A stretch of DNA of 64,000 nucleotides from Rhodospirillaceae bacterium (GTDB lineage Bacteria; Pseudomonadota; Alphaproteobacteria; Rhodospirillales; Rhodospirillaceae): NCBI GenBank assembly GCA_947476925.1, contig CANJSF010000018.1, positions 1-64,000 of the forward strand, in the 5' to 3' direction. The translations under genes were made by a program, and so were the position numbers. Shown one piece after another: positions 17,506-26,189 of this stretch. Numbering within the stretch: position 1 is the first letter of the stretch; every line of letters begins with the position of its first letter. Below the pieces are notes generated by a model. The model had not been told where the DNA came from, made no database searches, and worked only from the letters and a program-made list of their open reading frames with translations.

Positions 17506-19020
17506 ATGAACCATAGCCCCACGCACAATATTGGCAACCCACTTGCGCTGATTATGAGCGCGCTGACGATCTTTGCTGCGCAGCCCGCCCACGCAGAAAA
17601 GCACTTGCGCGTGACCAGTTACAGCTTGCCTGCCGCCCTGGGCAACGTGCATCGGTCGACCAGTTCATCTGAGATTTATATCTGGGCGGCCATGTTCGAT
17701 CCGCTCACCATGGTGGATGACGATGCCAAGGTGCAACCTTGGTTGGCGACACGATGGGAATCGATCAACCCGCTGACGTGGCGATTTCATTTGCGGCGCG
17801 ACGTGCGCTTTTCAAACGGCGAGGCCTTCACGTCTGACACCGTGCAGACCAACCTGAACTATCTGATCTCGCCTGAAGGTCAGCGCGAGTCGGTTGCGCG
17901 GGCCGTCAGCGCCATTGAGAAAGTCATCGCCATAGATGATTTCACGGTGGACATTGTCACAAAGTATCCTGACATCATGTTACCGGGTGAATTGGCTATG
18001 GCGCGCATGACCGCGCCCGGGCAGTGGCGCAAGCTGGGGCCCGATGGTTTTGCCAAAGCACCCATTGGCACGGGCCCGTTCCAGGTCGAGCGTTGGGAGG
18101 CCAATCACATTGATTTATCGGCCTTCAAGGACTCGTGGATCGCGCCGAAGCTGGACAAGCTGACCTTTATCAAACTGCCCGATGCCATTTCGCGCACGCA
18201 GGCGATTTTGTCGGACAACGCAGATGTGGCCATTGTCATCGGCCCGGAAGAAGTAGCATCGTTGCAAGCCGAAGGGCACACGCGCCATATCAGTCGCGGA
18301 ACCGGCGCGATGGGCTTGGCACTTTTGAAAAACCTAGGCGGGCCAGTGGCCGACAAGCGCGTGCGCCTAGCCCTGAATTACGCCGTCAACAAAGAGCGCT
18401 ACATTGCTGGGCTACTGGATAACGCTGTCAAACCGGCAAGCCAGGCCACGCCATCGTATGCCATTGGCTATGACCCGTCGCTGAAACCCTTCCCGTACGA
18501 TCCTGCCAAAGCGCGCGCACTGCTCAAAGACGCAGGTTACGAGAAAGGTTTTACGATCGTCGCCGAGGCGATTTTGGGCGGCAGCGCCGCCGACACCGCC
18601 ATCTTTCAATATATCGCCCAAGACTTAGCCGCGGTTGGTGTCACGTTGGAGATGCGCAGCATTCCCAACAGCGAGATGATCAAGCGGATTAACTTCGGCG
18701 GCTGGGCCGGCCAAGCCTATAATATCGACTTTAACATAAAGCCTAGCCTTGATGCTTTGCGCGCCTTTGTGCCCTGCTTCACGCGCGACCTTTATTTCTG
18801 CGACGACGAGCTGCGCGCAGCCGTTCGCACGGCCCAGTCCGAGTTTAATTTGGACAAACGCTTAGGGCTGGTGCACCAAATCTTGAAGCGCCTGCACGAT
18901 GACCCGCCGATGCTTTATATGCATGAAACCGTCATGTTCGACGGTCTGCACAAGCGCGTGACGGGCTACAAACCCAGCAACTTGATCATTAACTATCACC
19001 AGATTGACGTTACGCCATGA
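17506..19020 (+). CDS. ABC transporter substrate-binding protein, family 5, second copy
   Basis: I start at ATG 17506 rather than TTG 17488, since it leads to a signal peptide of about 29 residues (LALIMSALTIFAAQPAHA). The 504-residue protein has FSNGEAFTSDTVQTNL, IGTGPFQVERW, RVRLALNYAVNKERYI and FPYDPAKARALLKDAGY, typical of SBP_bac_5. As for its relatives at 4.1 kb and 37 kb, no permease genes are present. It is divergent from the RraA-like gene, which may point to a shared substrate pathway. Confidence 0.9.
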   Translation: MNHSPTHNIGNPLALIMSALTIFAAQPAHAEKHLRVTSYSLPAALGNVHRSTSSSEIYIWAAMFDPLTMVDDDAKVQPWLATRWESINPLTWRFHLRRDVRFSNGEAFTSDTVQTNLNYLISPEGQRESVARAVSAIEKVIAIDDFTVDIVTKYPDIMLPGELAMARMTAPGQWRKLGPDGFAKAPIGTGPFQVERWEANHIDLSAFKDSWIAPKLDKLTFIKLPDAISRTQAILSDNADVAIVIGPEEVASLQAEGHTRHISRGTGAMGLALLKNLGGPVADKRVRLALNYAVNKERYIAGLLDNAVKPASQATPSYAIGYDPSLKPFPYDPAKARALLKDAGYEKGFTIVAEAILGGSAADTAIFQYIAQDLAAVGVTLEMRSIPNSEMIKRINFGGWAGQAYNIDFNIKPSLDALRAFVPCFTRDLYFCDDELRAAVRTAQSEFNLDKRLGLVHQILKRLHDDPPMLYMHETVMFDGLHKRVTGYKPSNLIINYHQIDVTP

Positions 19021-19226
19021 GACGTTGATCGCGTTTTGATTGAGCGATTCCAGGGCCCCGGGCCAAGCCCTGTGGATAAAACATTCTCGCTTTGTTAAAC
19101 CCCTCAAAATAAAGTAAATAATACCCCATGCGCTGAAAGGTTGCCTGGGCGGCACACGCTGTTGTTCGGCCGTCGCGTTAACTTTTTTGGGCAAGGCTAC
19201 GGGGCGGCCCGGTTTGTTAGGTTGAG

Positions 19227-20282
19227 ATGAGCACGAAGAAATTCGACAAAGACCGTCGTGGCGATATCGACATTTATCTTGGCGAGCCCAATGAGCAGGT
19301 GCGCGAGAGCATGCGCGCCATGCTGCGCGGCGAAGGCTTTCGCAAAACGCGCACCTTCTATCGGATGGAAGACCTGCTGGCGGCCTTTAGCGAAAGCCCG
19401 CCCGACATATTGATTTTGGCCGACGATCTGCATCCCAGTTCGTTCCAAATGGTCAAAGATGTGCGCGGATTTAAGCTGGGTCGTAATCCGTTCATTCTCG
19501 TCACCATGATGGTAGGCGGCGAAACTGACCTGAACATTAAAAAAGCCATGTTGGCAGGTTGCGACGACGTGCTGATTAAGCCCGTGTCGCCGGGCAAGAT
19601 GCTCGATCGGATCGTGCACTTCACGTTCAACCGCACGCCCTACATTGTGACCACCGACTACTTGGGGCCGGAGCGTCGCCGTACGACGGCCGACCGCCCG
19701 TCAAAAATTCGCCAGCTTGTGGTTGTCAACACGCTCAAAGACAAAGCTGAAGGGCGGCGCATTTCTTCCAATGAATTGGCGCGCCAGGTGGATCGCTGCA
19801 TGACCGACGTGATGGCTGCGCGGTTGGACAGCCATGGCCTGAAGTTGGGCTACATCTGCAACTTGATTCTCAAGGCCTACGAAGAGAAGCGCATTGAGAA
19901 AGATGTGCATGACAATTTGTTGGTCCTGGTGAGCGTGCTGGAAGACGCAGGCCGCACGGCCAAAATATTGGGCGAGCCTGATTTGGCAGACATCTGCACC
20001 GATTTGGCCCGCCAAGTGGAAGAGTTGGCAGAAGCTTATCAAAATCCGCCAGATTCTGGGTTGGCAACGCTACGCAAGCTGACGCGCGCTTTTGACTTGG
20101 CCAAGCAATCGACCGAGAAGCGGTTCTCGGAAAACGCCATTCCCGCCGACCAAATCAAACACCCACCGCCGATTGGCGCACCTGCGCCTCCGGCGGCCCC
20201 ACCGCCGCCTGCCAAACCGGCCGATACCGGAGCAAAAGGCGGAGATATCACCATTTCACCCGACGACCTGCTCAAAGCGTAG
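19227..20282 (+). CDS. Atypical receiver-domain protein, first of a tandem pair
   Basis: The 351-residue protein has an N-terminal receiver-like domain (about residues 12-130) and an all-helical C-terminal region ending in a Pro/Ala-rich tail (PPPIGAPAPPAAPPPPAKPA). The usual Asp-Asp pair after strand 1 is Gly-Glu (IYLGEPNEQ), the phosphoacceptor region is ILILADDL, and the Lys of strand 5 is kept (VLIKPVSP). Motif YLGPERRR links the two domains. No DNA-binding or enzyme domain is recognisable, so it may act by protein contact. The gene at 20459-21388 is its paralogue. Confidence 0.8.
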   Translation: MSTKKFDKDRRGDIDIYLGEPNEQVRESMRAMLRGEGFRKTRTFYRMEDLLAAFSESPPDILILADDLHPSSFQMVKDVRGFKLGRNPFILVTMMVGGETDLNIKKAMLAGCDDVLIKPVSPGKMLDRIVHFTFNRTPYIVTTDYLGPERRRTTADRPSKIRQLVVVNTLKDKAEGRRISSNELARQVDRCMTDVMAARLDSHGLKLGYICNLILKAYEEKRIEKDVHDNLLVLVSVLEDAGRTAKILGEPDLADICTDLARQVEELAEAYQNPPDSGLATLRKLTRAFDLAKQSTEKRFSENAIPADQIKHPPPIGAPAPPAAPPPPAKPADTGAKGGDITISPDDLLKA

Positions 20283-20458
20283 CCAGTTGTACCGCGCGCA
20301 ATGGGTCGTAGGCGAAATGAACTGTTAACCCAAGCACTTAGCGCATTTGTGCAGATCGCCTTTGGGGCGAATGCAGGCTTGCACCTCAAAACCTAATCCG
20401 TGATGATCGCTTCGCTTAGCCAGAAGGGCTGGGGCGGATTGGGGCACTTTGCATAAAA

Positions 20459-21388
20459 ATGGCGCGGCTCGACAAAGAGATGCTGAAGAAAATCACCGTG
20501 TATATCGGTGAGAAGAACTATTACGAGCGCAACCAGCTGCGCGACATGTTCAAGTCACAAGGCATTGTTCAAATTGTCTGCCATGGCAACATGGCAGGCC
20601 TGAAAGAGGTCATGGCTGAAGTGCCGCCCGACCTGCTGGTGATCTCTGACGATTTTGATACCGACGTCTTCGGCGCGATTAAAGAAATTCGTAGCCAGAA
20701 GCTGGGCGACAACCCATTCCTGCCTATCACAATGTTGGTCAACGCCAACCGCCCGCATTCGTTAAAGATGGCCATTGGCACCGGCGTTGACGACATCATC
20801 GTCAAACCCTTAACGCCCGAACGCGTGCAAGAACGTTTGCGGCTGGTGACGTTTCATCGCCAACCCTTCATCGTCACCGATGATTACATGGGCCCGCAGC
20901 GCAAGAACATGGAACTGACGGGCCGGGTGCGGCGCATCGCGGTGCTGAACACCTTTTTAGAAAAGGTCAACGGCCGCGATTTTGATAAGTCGACGCTGAA
21001 GGAGGCCGTAGAGGGCTCGCTGCAACAAGTGTTGCAGGCCAAGCTCGATCGCCAAAGCTTCCGGCTGGGCGAAGTGTGCGAACGCTTGGTGCGCGCGTAT
21101 GACAGTCAACTGATTACCGAAGAAGTTCAAAACGACCTGATCATGCTGGCCGACGTGCTGGGCGATGCGGCGGGCGTCGCCTCGAAGTTACGTGATGCTC
21201 AATTGTCGGGCTTGTGCGAGCAGTTATCGGAGAATGTTCGCGGCATTGCCGAACATTATGACGACGTCGTGCCTAGCGAAATCGACCTCATCCGCAAAGT
21301 CACCGCAGCTTTCAAGATGGCCATGTCGTCGGGCCCGGCGGCTGAAGAAGCCCAACCAGACGCTCTCGATCTTTCTCAATTTACGTGA
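20459..21388 (+). CDS. Atypical receiver-domain protein, second of a tandem pair
   Basis: The 309-residue paralogue of the preceding gene shares the same plan: VYIGEKNYYERNQLR in strand 1, LLVISDDFD at the phosphoacceptor site, IIVKPLTPERVQERL at strand 5, then YMGPQRKN and an all-helical C-terminal domain (LGEVCERLVRAYDSQLITEE). It lacks the Pro-rich tail. The pair are separated by 176 bases. A cognate histidine kinase is not in the window. The output is unknown. Confidence 0.8.
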   Translation: MARLDKEMLKKITVYIGEKNYYERNQLRDMFKSQGIVQIVCHGNMAGLKEVMAEVPPDLLVISDDFDTDVFGAIKEIRSQKLGDNPFLPITMLVNANRPHSLKMAIGTGVDDIIVKPLTPERVQERLRLVTFHRQPFIVTDDYMGPQRKNMELTGRVRRIAVLNTFLEKVNGRDFDKSTLKEAVEGSLQQVLQAKLDRQSFRLGEVCERLVRAYDSQLITEEVQNDLIMLADVLGDAAGVASKLRDAQLSGLCEQLSENVRGIAEHYDDVVPSEIDLIRKVTAAFKMAMSSGPAAEEAQPDALDLSQFT

Positions 21389-21431
21389 TTTAGTCGATCA
21401 TCTGATCGATTTCGTCCGGCACGGTTATCCC

Positions 21432-22454
21432 ATGTTGTCTCGTCGCGCGGCCCTGGCATCATCGCTTGCAGCACCTTTGGTTTTGGGCGCCAGCAGCGCA
21501 ATGGCGCAAACGCGGCTGCGGTTTGGCGCCTATCTCGCCCCGGTTAGCCATACGGTGGCTAACATTGTGAAGCCCTGGATCAAGTCGGTTGAAGACGATG
21601 CCGCAGGCAAGCTGGGCTTTGATGTGTATGCGGGCGGATCGCTGGGCCGCAGCCCCTATGCGCAGTTTGACTTACTGCGCGCGGGCATTGCCGACATTGG
21701 CTTTGTGCAACCCAACTACACCAGCGGCCAATTCAAGCAACTCCAGATCCTGGAAATACCATTGCTTACGCGGAGCGCCAGTGAAGCCTCGGTGCTGGCA
21801 TGGAGTTTATACGAACGCGGGTTGGTTAAAGGCTTTGAAGATGTGCATGTGCTGGGTATGTGGACGGCCGAGCCTGGAAACTTGTTCATGCGATTGCCGG
21901 TCAAAAGCTTTGATGACCTGAAGAACAAAAAAATTCGCAGCGCCGGGCGGTTGGAAGGCGAGTTCATAAGCTCTTTGGGTGCCACGACCGAGGCCATGCA
22001 TCCGTCTGATGTTTACGAGGCGCTGCGCCGCCACACCATCGACGGTACGGTGCAAGGGTTGGTGGCGGTCAATACGTTCCAAGCCTACCGTGTCTCATCG
22101 CACATTATTAATGCACCGTTCGGCGTGGTGTCGTTTGCCCTGCTGATGAACAAGCGCAAATGGGAGAGCCTTCCCAGCGACATCCAAGAGGTCATCACCC
22201 GCAATAGCGGCCAGCGTATCGCGCTGCTGGGCGGGCAGGCTTACGACAAGCGCGTGGCTGAGATCGACAAAAAATTTCGCGCCCTGCCGTCGCTGACCTA
22301 CATCGAACCGTCCGAGCACGACATCGAGCAACTGCAAGTCGCCGTCAAACCCTTAGCCGACGCTTGGATCGCGCGCACAGAAAACGGCGCGGAAACATAC
22401 GCCGCCGCGAAAGACATATTGGCACAACTTCGAACACGCGAACGAGCGAGTTAA
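21432..22454 (+). CDS. dctP: TRAP transporter solute receptor, DctP family
   Basis: I start at ATG 21432, giving a signal peptide (MLSRRAALASSLAAPLVLGA) with a twin-Arg start; the longer frame back to 21165 overlaps the previous gene and is rejected. The 340-residue protein has DctP features: HTVANIVKPW, AGGSLGRSPYAQFDLLRAGIADI, and MRLPVKSFDDLKNKKIR with the Arg-containing ligand-binding segment. It captures an organic acid in the periplasm for the DctQM permease encoded just downstream. The ligand is unknown. Confidence 0.93.
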   Translation: MLSRRAALASSLAAPLVLGASSAMAQTRLRFGAYLAPVSHTVANIVKPWIKSVEDDAAGKLGFDVYAGGSLGRSPYAQFDLLRAGIADIGFVQPNYTSGQFKQLQILEIPLLTRSASEASVLAWSLYERGLVKGFEDVHVLGMWTAEPGNLFMRLPVKSFDDLKNKKIRSAGRLEGEFISSLGATTEAMHPSDVYEALRRHTIDGTVQGLVAVNTFQAYRVSSHIINAPFGVVSFALLMNKRKWESLPSDIQEVITRNSGQRIALLGGQAYDKRVAEIDKKFRALPSLTYIEPSEHDIEQLQVAVKPLADAWIARTENGAETYAAAKDILAQLRTRERAS

Positions 22455-22456
22455 AA

Positions 22457-22981
22457 ATGACGCAAACAGAACGCGCCATTGACCGCGCCTGCGACACCAT
22501 CGCGACCCTGGGCTTTCTGGGCCTGGTGTTTATTGCCTTCCTCACCATGATTGATGTTGCGCTTCGTTACCTGAACCTCGCACGATTCGAGGGTTTGAAG
22601 GATTTGACGGAAATTGCCTTTGCCGTTGTTGTTGCCTCGTGCTTTCCGGCCGGCCTGAAAAAAGGCAATGCCGTCACTGTGAATCTGCTGGGCAAGGCAT
22701 TGGGGGATCGCCCGCATGCCTGGCTGGATGTGATTGGTGCCAGTTTCATGCTTGTGCTTTTTGCATTATTCGCTTGGCAATTCACTGAACTGACGCTGCG
22801 CTTCCAAGAGGCTGGCCGCACCACCTCAACACTGGAATGGAATACCGCACCGGTCTGGTGGATCGTATCGGGGCTGATGACTGCTGCAGCTTTAGTGCAG
22901 TTGTGGGTGGTTGGTGCAGCACTGCAAGCCGCATTCAAGGGTGTGCCGCGCCCAAGTGACGGCGAAAGCATGTTGGAATAG
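22457..22981 (+). CDS. dctQ: TRAP transporter small permease, DctQ family
   Basis: The ATG lies 2 bases after the dctP stop. The 174-residue protein has four predicted membrane helices, including LGFLGLVFIAFLTMIDVALR, FAVVVASCFPAGLKKGNAV, ASFMLVLFALFAWQF and VSGLMTAAALVQLWVVG. It forms the membrane complex with DctM. The ORF can be extended upstream to 22364 but that would overlap dctP. Confidence 0.92.
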   Translation: MTQTERAIDRACDTIATLGFLGLVFIAFLTMIDVALRYLNLARFEGLKDLTEIAFAVVVASCFPAGLKKGNAVTVNLLGKALGDRPHAWLDVIGASFMLVLFALFAWQFTELTLRFQEAGRTTSTLEWNTAPVWWIVSGLMTAAALVQLWVVGAALQAAFKGVPRPSDGESMLE

Positions 22982-22990
22982 GCATTGCCG

Positions 22991-24313
22991 GTGGACACAT
23001 CCGTCTTAGACCCAACCATAATCGGCTCGCTGGCGTTGTTGGCCGTGCTGGGCATGATTGCACTGCATGTGCCCATCGGCGCAGCTATGGCCATCGGCGG
23101 CTTCATCGGCACAGGGCTGATCATCGGCTGGGAACCGGCCGTGGCAGTGCTGGGCATTGATCCTTCGCAACAAATCGCAAGCCCAGAGTTGGCGGTCATT
23201 GCTCTGTTTTTGCTGATGGGCAATTTTGCCGGCGTGGCGGGCCTATCGACAGATCTTTACCGCTTAGCCGAGGCCTTCATCGGGCATCGGCGTGGCGGCT
23301 TAGCCATGGCAACGGTCGCCTCGTGCGCGGGCTTCGGTGCTGTGTGCGGCTCATCCCTCGCCACCGTCGGCACCATGGCCCGCATCGCGCTGCCCGAGAT
23401 GAAACGCCGCGGCTACGCGGACTCGTTATCCACCGGATCCATCGCATCGGGTGCGACGCTGGGCATTATCGTTCCACCCTCGGTGATCATGGTGCTGTAT
23501 GCCATCTTGACCGAGCAATTCATCACCGCGCTGTTCATCGCAGCAGTGGTCCCGTCGATCCTGGCGACGCTTGGTTATTTAATTGCCGTGCGCGCCTCCG
23601 TGGCACTCAACCCCGACGCAGGCCCAGCCGGCCCACGCGCGCCCTGGGCCGAACGCTTCAGAGCGATGAAAGAAAGTTGGGGCGTTATCTTGCTGGCGGT
23701 GCTGGTTTCGGGCGGTATTTATTCGGGCGTCTTCACCATTAACGAGGCGGCATCTGTCGGCGCAGCTTTGGCGATTATCTTTGCTTGGGCGCGCGGCAAG
23801 CTGAATCGCACTTCGTTCTTTAAGAACTTGAAAGAGACCGCCGCCTCGACTGCGCTGATCTATCTCATCATCATCGGCGCCAATATTTTCGGCTACTGCA
23901 TAACGCTGTCGCACATTCCCGACATCATCATTACGGCGATCGAGGCACTGCCGATTCCCGACCTGATGATCATCTATCTCATGCTGGCAATGTATATCGT
24001 ACTGGGGGCGATCTTCGACGAAGTGGCGGCGATGGTCATCACCCTGCCCTTCGTTTTCCCGGTGATCACCGCCATGGGTTACGACCCCATTTGGTGGGGC
24101 ATCGTCAATGTGGTGGTAATTGAAATCGGCATGATCATGCCACCCATCGGGATCAACGTGTTCGTGATGCAAGGCATGGCACCGGGTGTGAAGTTGCGCA
24201 CCATCTATTCGGGCGTGATGCCCTTCGTGATCGCTGACATCGTGCGGTTGATCATTCTGGTCGCCCTGCCCGCGTTGACATTGTGGCTGCCCAAAGTCGT
24301 GGGGCTGATGTAG
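22991..24313 (+). CDS. dctM: TRAP transporter large permease, DctM family
   Basis: The roughly 440-residue protein has about twelve membrane helices and the family motifs GFIGTGLIIGW, MGNFAGVAGLS, CGSSLATVGTMARIALPEM and SGATLGIIVPPSVIMVLYA. It drives Na+- or proton-coupled uptake of the solute held by DctP. I prefer GTG 22991, eight bases after AGG, but TTG 22985 is in the same frame. It completes a dctPQM operon with no linked regulator or catabolic gene, so the substrate is open. Confidence 0.93.
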   Translation: MDTSVLDPTIIGSLALLAVLGMIALHVPIGAAMAIGGFIGTGLIIGWEPAVAVLGIDPSQQIASPELAVIALFLLMGNFAGVAGLSTDLYRLAEAFIGHRRGGLAMATVASCAGFGAVCGSSLATVGTMARIALPEMKRRGYADSLSTGSIASGATLGIIVPPSVIMVLYAILTEQFITALFIAAVVPSILATLGYLIAVRASVALNPDAGPAGPRAPWAERFRAMKESWGVILLAVLVSGGIYSGVFTINEAASVGAALAIIFAWARGKLNRTSFFKNLKETAASTALIYLIIIGANIFGYCITLSHIPDIIITAIEALPIPDLMIIYLMLAMYIVLGAIFDEVAAMVITLPFVFPVITAMGYDPIWWGIVNVVVIEIGMIMPPIGINVFVMQGMAPGVKLRTIYSGVMPFVIADIVRLIILVALPALTLWLPKVVGLM

Positions 24314-24416
24314 AGCGCGTGACGGCCCCCAACCTTTAACGTTGCCTCATCGCCGCGCGCAAAGCAAAACCGGGCAGGATTGCGCCTGGCCGGTGCAAAA
24401 CGAAATTGAAATTGAG

Positions 24417-24908
24417 TTAGTTGCCTTCGCCGCGGGTGCGCTCGGGCGAGATCCAAGGTGTTTTGCCATCCTTGGCGCGCTCGATGGCGGCTTGAAGGAC
24501 ATCGCGTTCTTCGCATTTCTTTTTGCAAACCACTTCCAACTTGGCGAGGTTGGCTTTGGCAGCATCCATATCGCCCAACTTCAAGAACAACTCGCCCTGA
24601 TACTCCAACGCACCTTTGTGCTTGGGGTTGAGGCCAAGTGCCACATTGTAATTCGTCATGGCATCGTCGTTTTTGCCCAGATTGCGCTGACTGAACGCCA
24701 GGTAATTCCAGCCGTTAGGGTCCTTCGCTTCTTTGGCGACATAGCCGATGAGAATTTTTTCAGCCGCCGCGAAGTTCTTGGCGTCGATTTCCTTCACGGC
24801 TTTCTTGTAGTCATCCTTAGGCGATGGGTCACTAGAACCCATGGCGAAGGCTGACGACGTCAGCGCGACGCAAACCGCAAATGCAGAGCTCACCAAGATT
24901 TTACGCAT
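24417..24908 (-). CDS. Exported tetratricopeptide-repeat protein
   Basis: The 163-residue protein has a signal peptide (MRKILVSSAFAVCVALTSSA) and about two to three TPR units: DYKKAVKEIDAKNFAAAEKI, PNGWNYLAFSQRNLGKNDDA and HKGALEYQGELFLKLGDMDA. A pair of cysteines (VVCKKKCEERD) may form a disulfide. AGGAGAG precedes the start. It lies 27 bases downstream of frmA on the same strand and could be cotranscribed. TPR proteins scaffold complexes; no partner is evident. Confidence 0.88.
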   Translation of the reverse strand: MRKILVSSAFAVCVALTSSAFAMGSSDPSPKDDYKKAVKEIDAKNFAAAEKILIGYVAKEAKDPNGWNYLAFSQRNLGKNDDAMTNYNVALGLNPKHKGALEYQGELFLKLGDMDAAKANLAKLEVVCKKKCEERDVLQAAIERAKDGKTPWISPERTRGEGN

Positions 24909-24935
24909 GAGACTCTCCTCTTTTGAGTGGGATGG

Positions 24936-26042
24936 CTAGTACACCACGACACTTCGGATCGACTTGCCTTCGTGCATCAGGTCGAAGGCCTTATTGATGT
25001 CGGCGAGCGGCATGGTGTGTGTAATCAAATCGTCAATATTCACTTTGCCCTGCATGTACCAGTCGACGATTTTGGGAACGTCGGTGCGCCCACGCGCGCC
25101 GCCGAAGGCCGAGCCTTTCCATACGCGCCCGGTCACCAACTGAAACGGCCGTGTGGCTATTTCTTGCCCTGCACCCGCCACGCCGATAATGATACTTTGG
25201 CCCCATCCTTTGTGGCAGCACTCCAGCGCCTGGCGCATGACCTTCACATTACCAATACATTCAAAGCTGTAATCGGCGCCGCCACCGGTGAGTTCGATGA
25301 TCTCTTTCACCACGTCGGCGCTTTGGGTGGGGTTGATAAAATGCGTCATGCCGAATTTGCGCGCTAAGGCCTCGCGCGCGGGATTGAGATCGACGCCGAT
25401 AATTTTATCAGCGCCCACCAACTTTGCGCCCTGGATGACATTGAGCCCAATGCCGCCCAAGCCGAACACAACGATGTTGGAACCCGGCGTGGCTTTGGCT
25501 GTCCAGATGACAGCGCCAATACCGGTCGTGACACCGCAGCCGATGTAACAAACCTTGTCGAAAGGCGCGTCGGGGCGAATTTTCGCCAGCGCGATTTCAG
25601 GCAGTACAGTGTAATTGGCAAACGTCGACGTGCCCATGTAATGCAGCAGCGGCTTGCCCTGCCATGAAAAGCGCGAGGTGCCGTCGGGCATCACGCCCTT
25701 ACCTTGCGTTTCGCGGATGGCTTGGCACAAATTGGTTTTGCCTGAGGTGCAAAATTTGCACTGGCGGCATTCGGGCGTGTAGAGCGGAATAACGTGATCG
25801 CCCTTCTTCAAGCTTGTCACGCCCGCACCGACGTCGACCACCACGCCAGCACCTTCGTGCCCTAAGATGGCCGGGAACGCACCTTCTGGGTCATCGCCCG
25901 ATAACGTGAAAGCATCGGTATGACAAATGCCGGTGGCTTTGACTTCGACCAATACCTCGCCCGCGCGCGGGCCTTCCAATTGAACCGTATCTATAATCAA
26001 GGGCTTGCCAGCCCCGACAGCGATTGCGGCGCGAACGTCCAT
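24936..26042 (-). CDS. frmA: S-(hydroxymethyl)glutathione dehydrogenase / class III alcohol dehydrogenase
   Basis: The 368-residue zinc dehydrogenase shows the catalytic-zinc region [14 protein letters not shown], the structural-zinc cysteines in [15 protein letters not shown], and the NAD-binding [16 protein letters not shown]. The strict conservation of GHEGAGVV and [10 protein letters not shown] marks class III (glutathione-dependent formaldehyde) enzymes. It oxidises the spontaneous formaldehyde-glutathione adduct, and reduces S-nitrosoglutathione. No esterase (frmB) or FrmR-type gene is adjacent. The divergent M24-type gene is separated by a 147-base region containing a strong hairpin. 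Confidence 0.95.
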   Translation of the reverse strand: MDVRAAIAVGAGKPLIIDTVQLEGPRAGEVLVEVKATGICHTDAFTLSGDDPEGAFPAILGHEGAGVVVDVGAGVTSLKKGDHVIPLYTPECRQCKFCTSGKTNLCQAIRETQGKGVMPDGTSRFSWQGKPLLHYMGTSTFANYTVLPEIALAKIRPDAPFDKVCYIGCGVTTGIGAVIWTAKATPGSNIVVFGLGGIGLNVIQGAKLVGADKIIGVDLNPAREALARKFGMTHFINPTQSADVVKEIIELTGGGADYSFECIGNVKVMRQALECCHKGWGQSIIIGVAGAGQEIATRPFQLVTGRVWKGSAFGGARGRTDVPKIVDWYMQGKVNIDDLITHTMPLADINKAFDLMHEGKSIRSVVVY

Positions 26043-26091
26043 AACAACTCCATACTTTTAAATACCGTCGACGCGGTGACTATGCCCGAGC

Positions 26092-26120
26092 CCCGCGCAC
26101 ACGTTCAAGGGGTGCGCGGG
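26092..26120. repeat. Strong inverted repeat between frmA and the M24 gene
   Basis: CCCGCGCAC (26092-26100) and GTGCGCGGG (26112-26120) form a perfect 9-bp stem with an 11-base loop. It lies in the shared 5' region of two divergent genes and lacks a U-tract on either side, so it is more likely an operator or mRNA structure than a terminator. Confidence 0.45.
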
Positions 26121-26189
26121 CATGGTTATTGCGTTGCTTGGCCTGCGGTTGAGGGGCATCATAACGCCATTCAGAATTGGGAGGGCACC

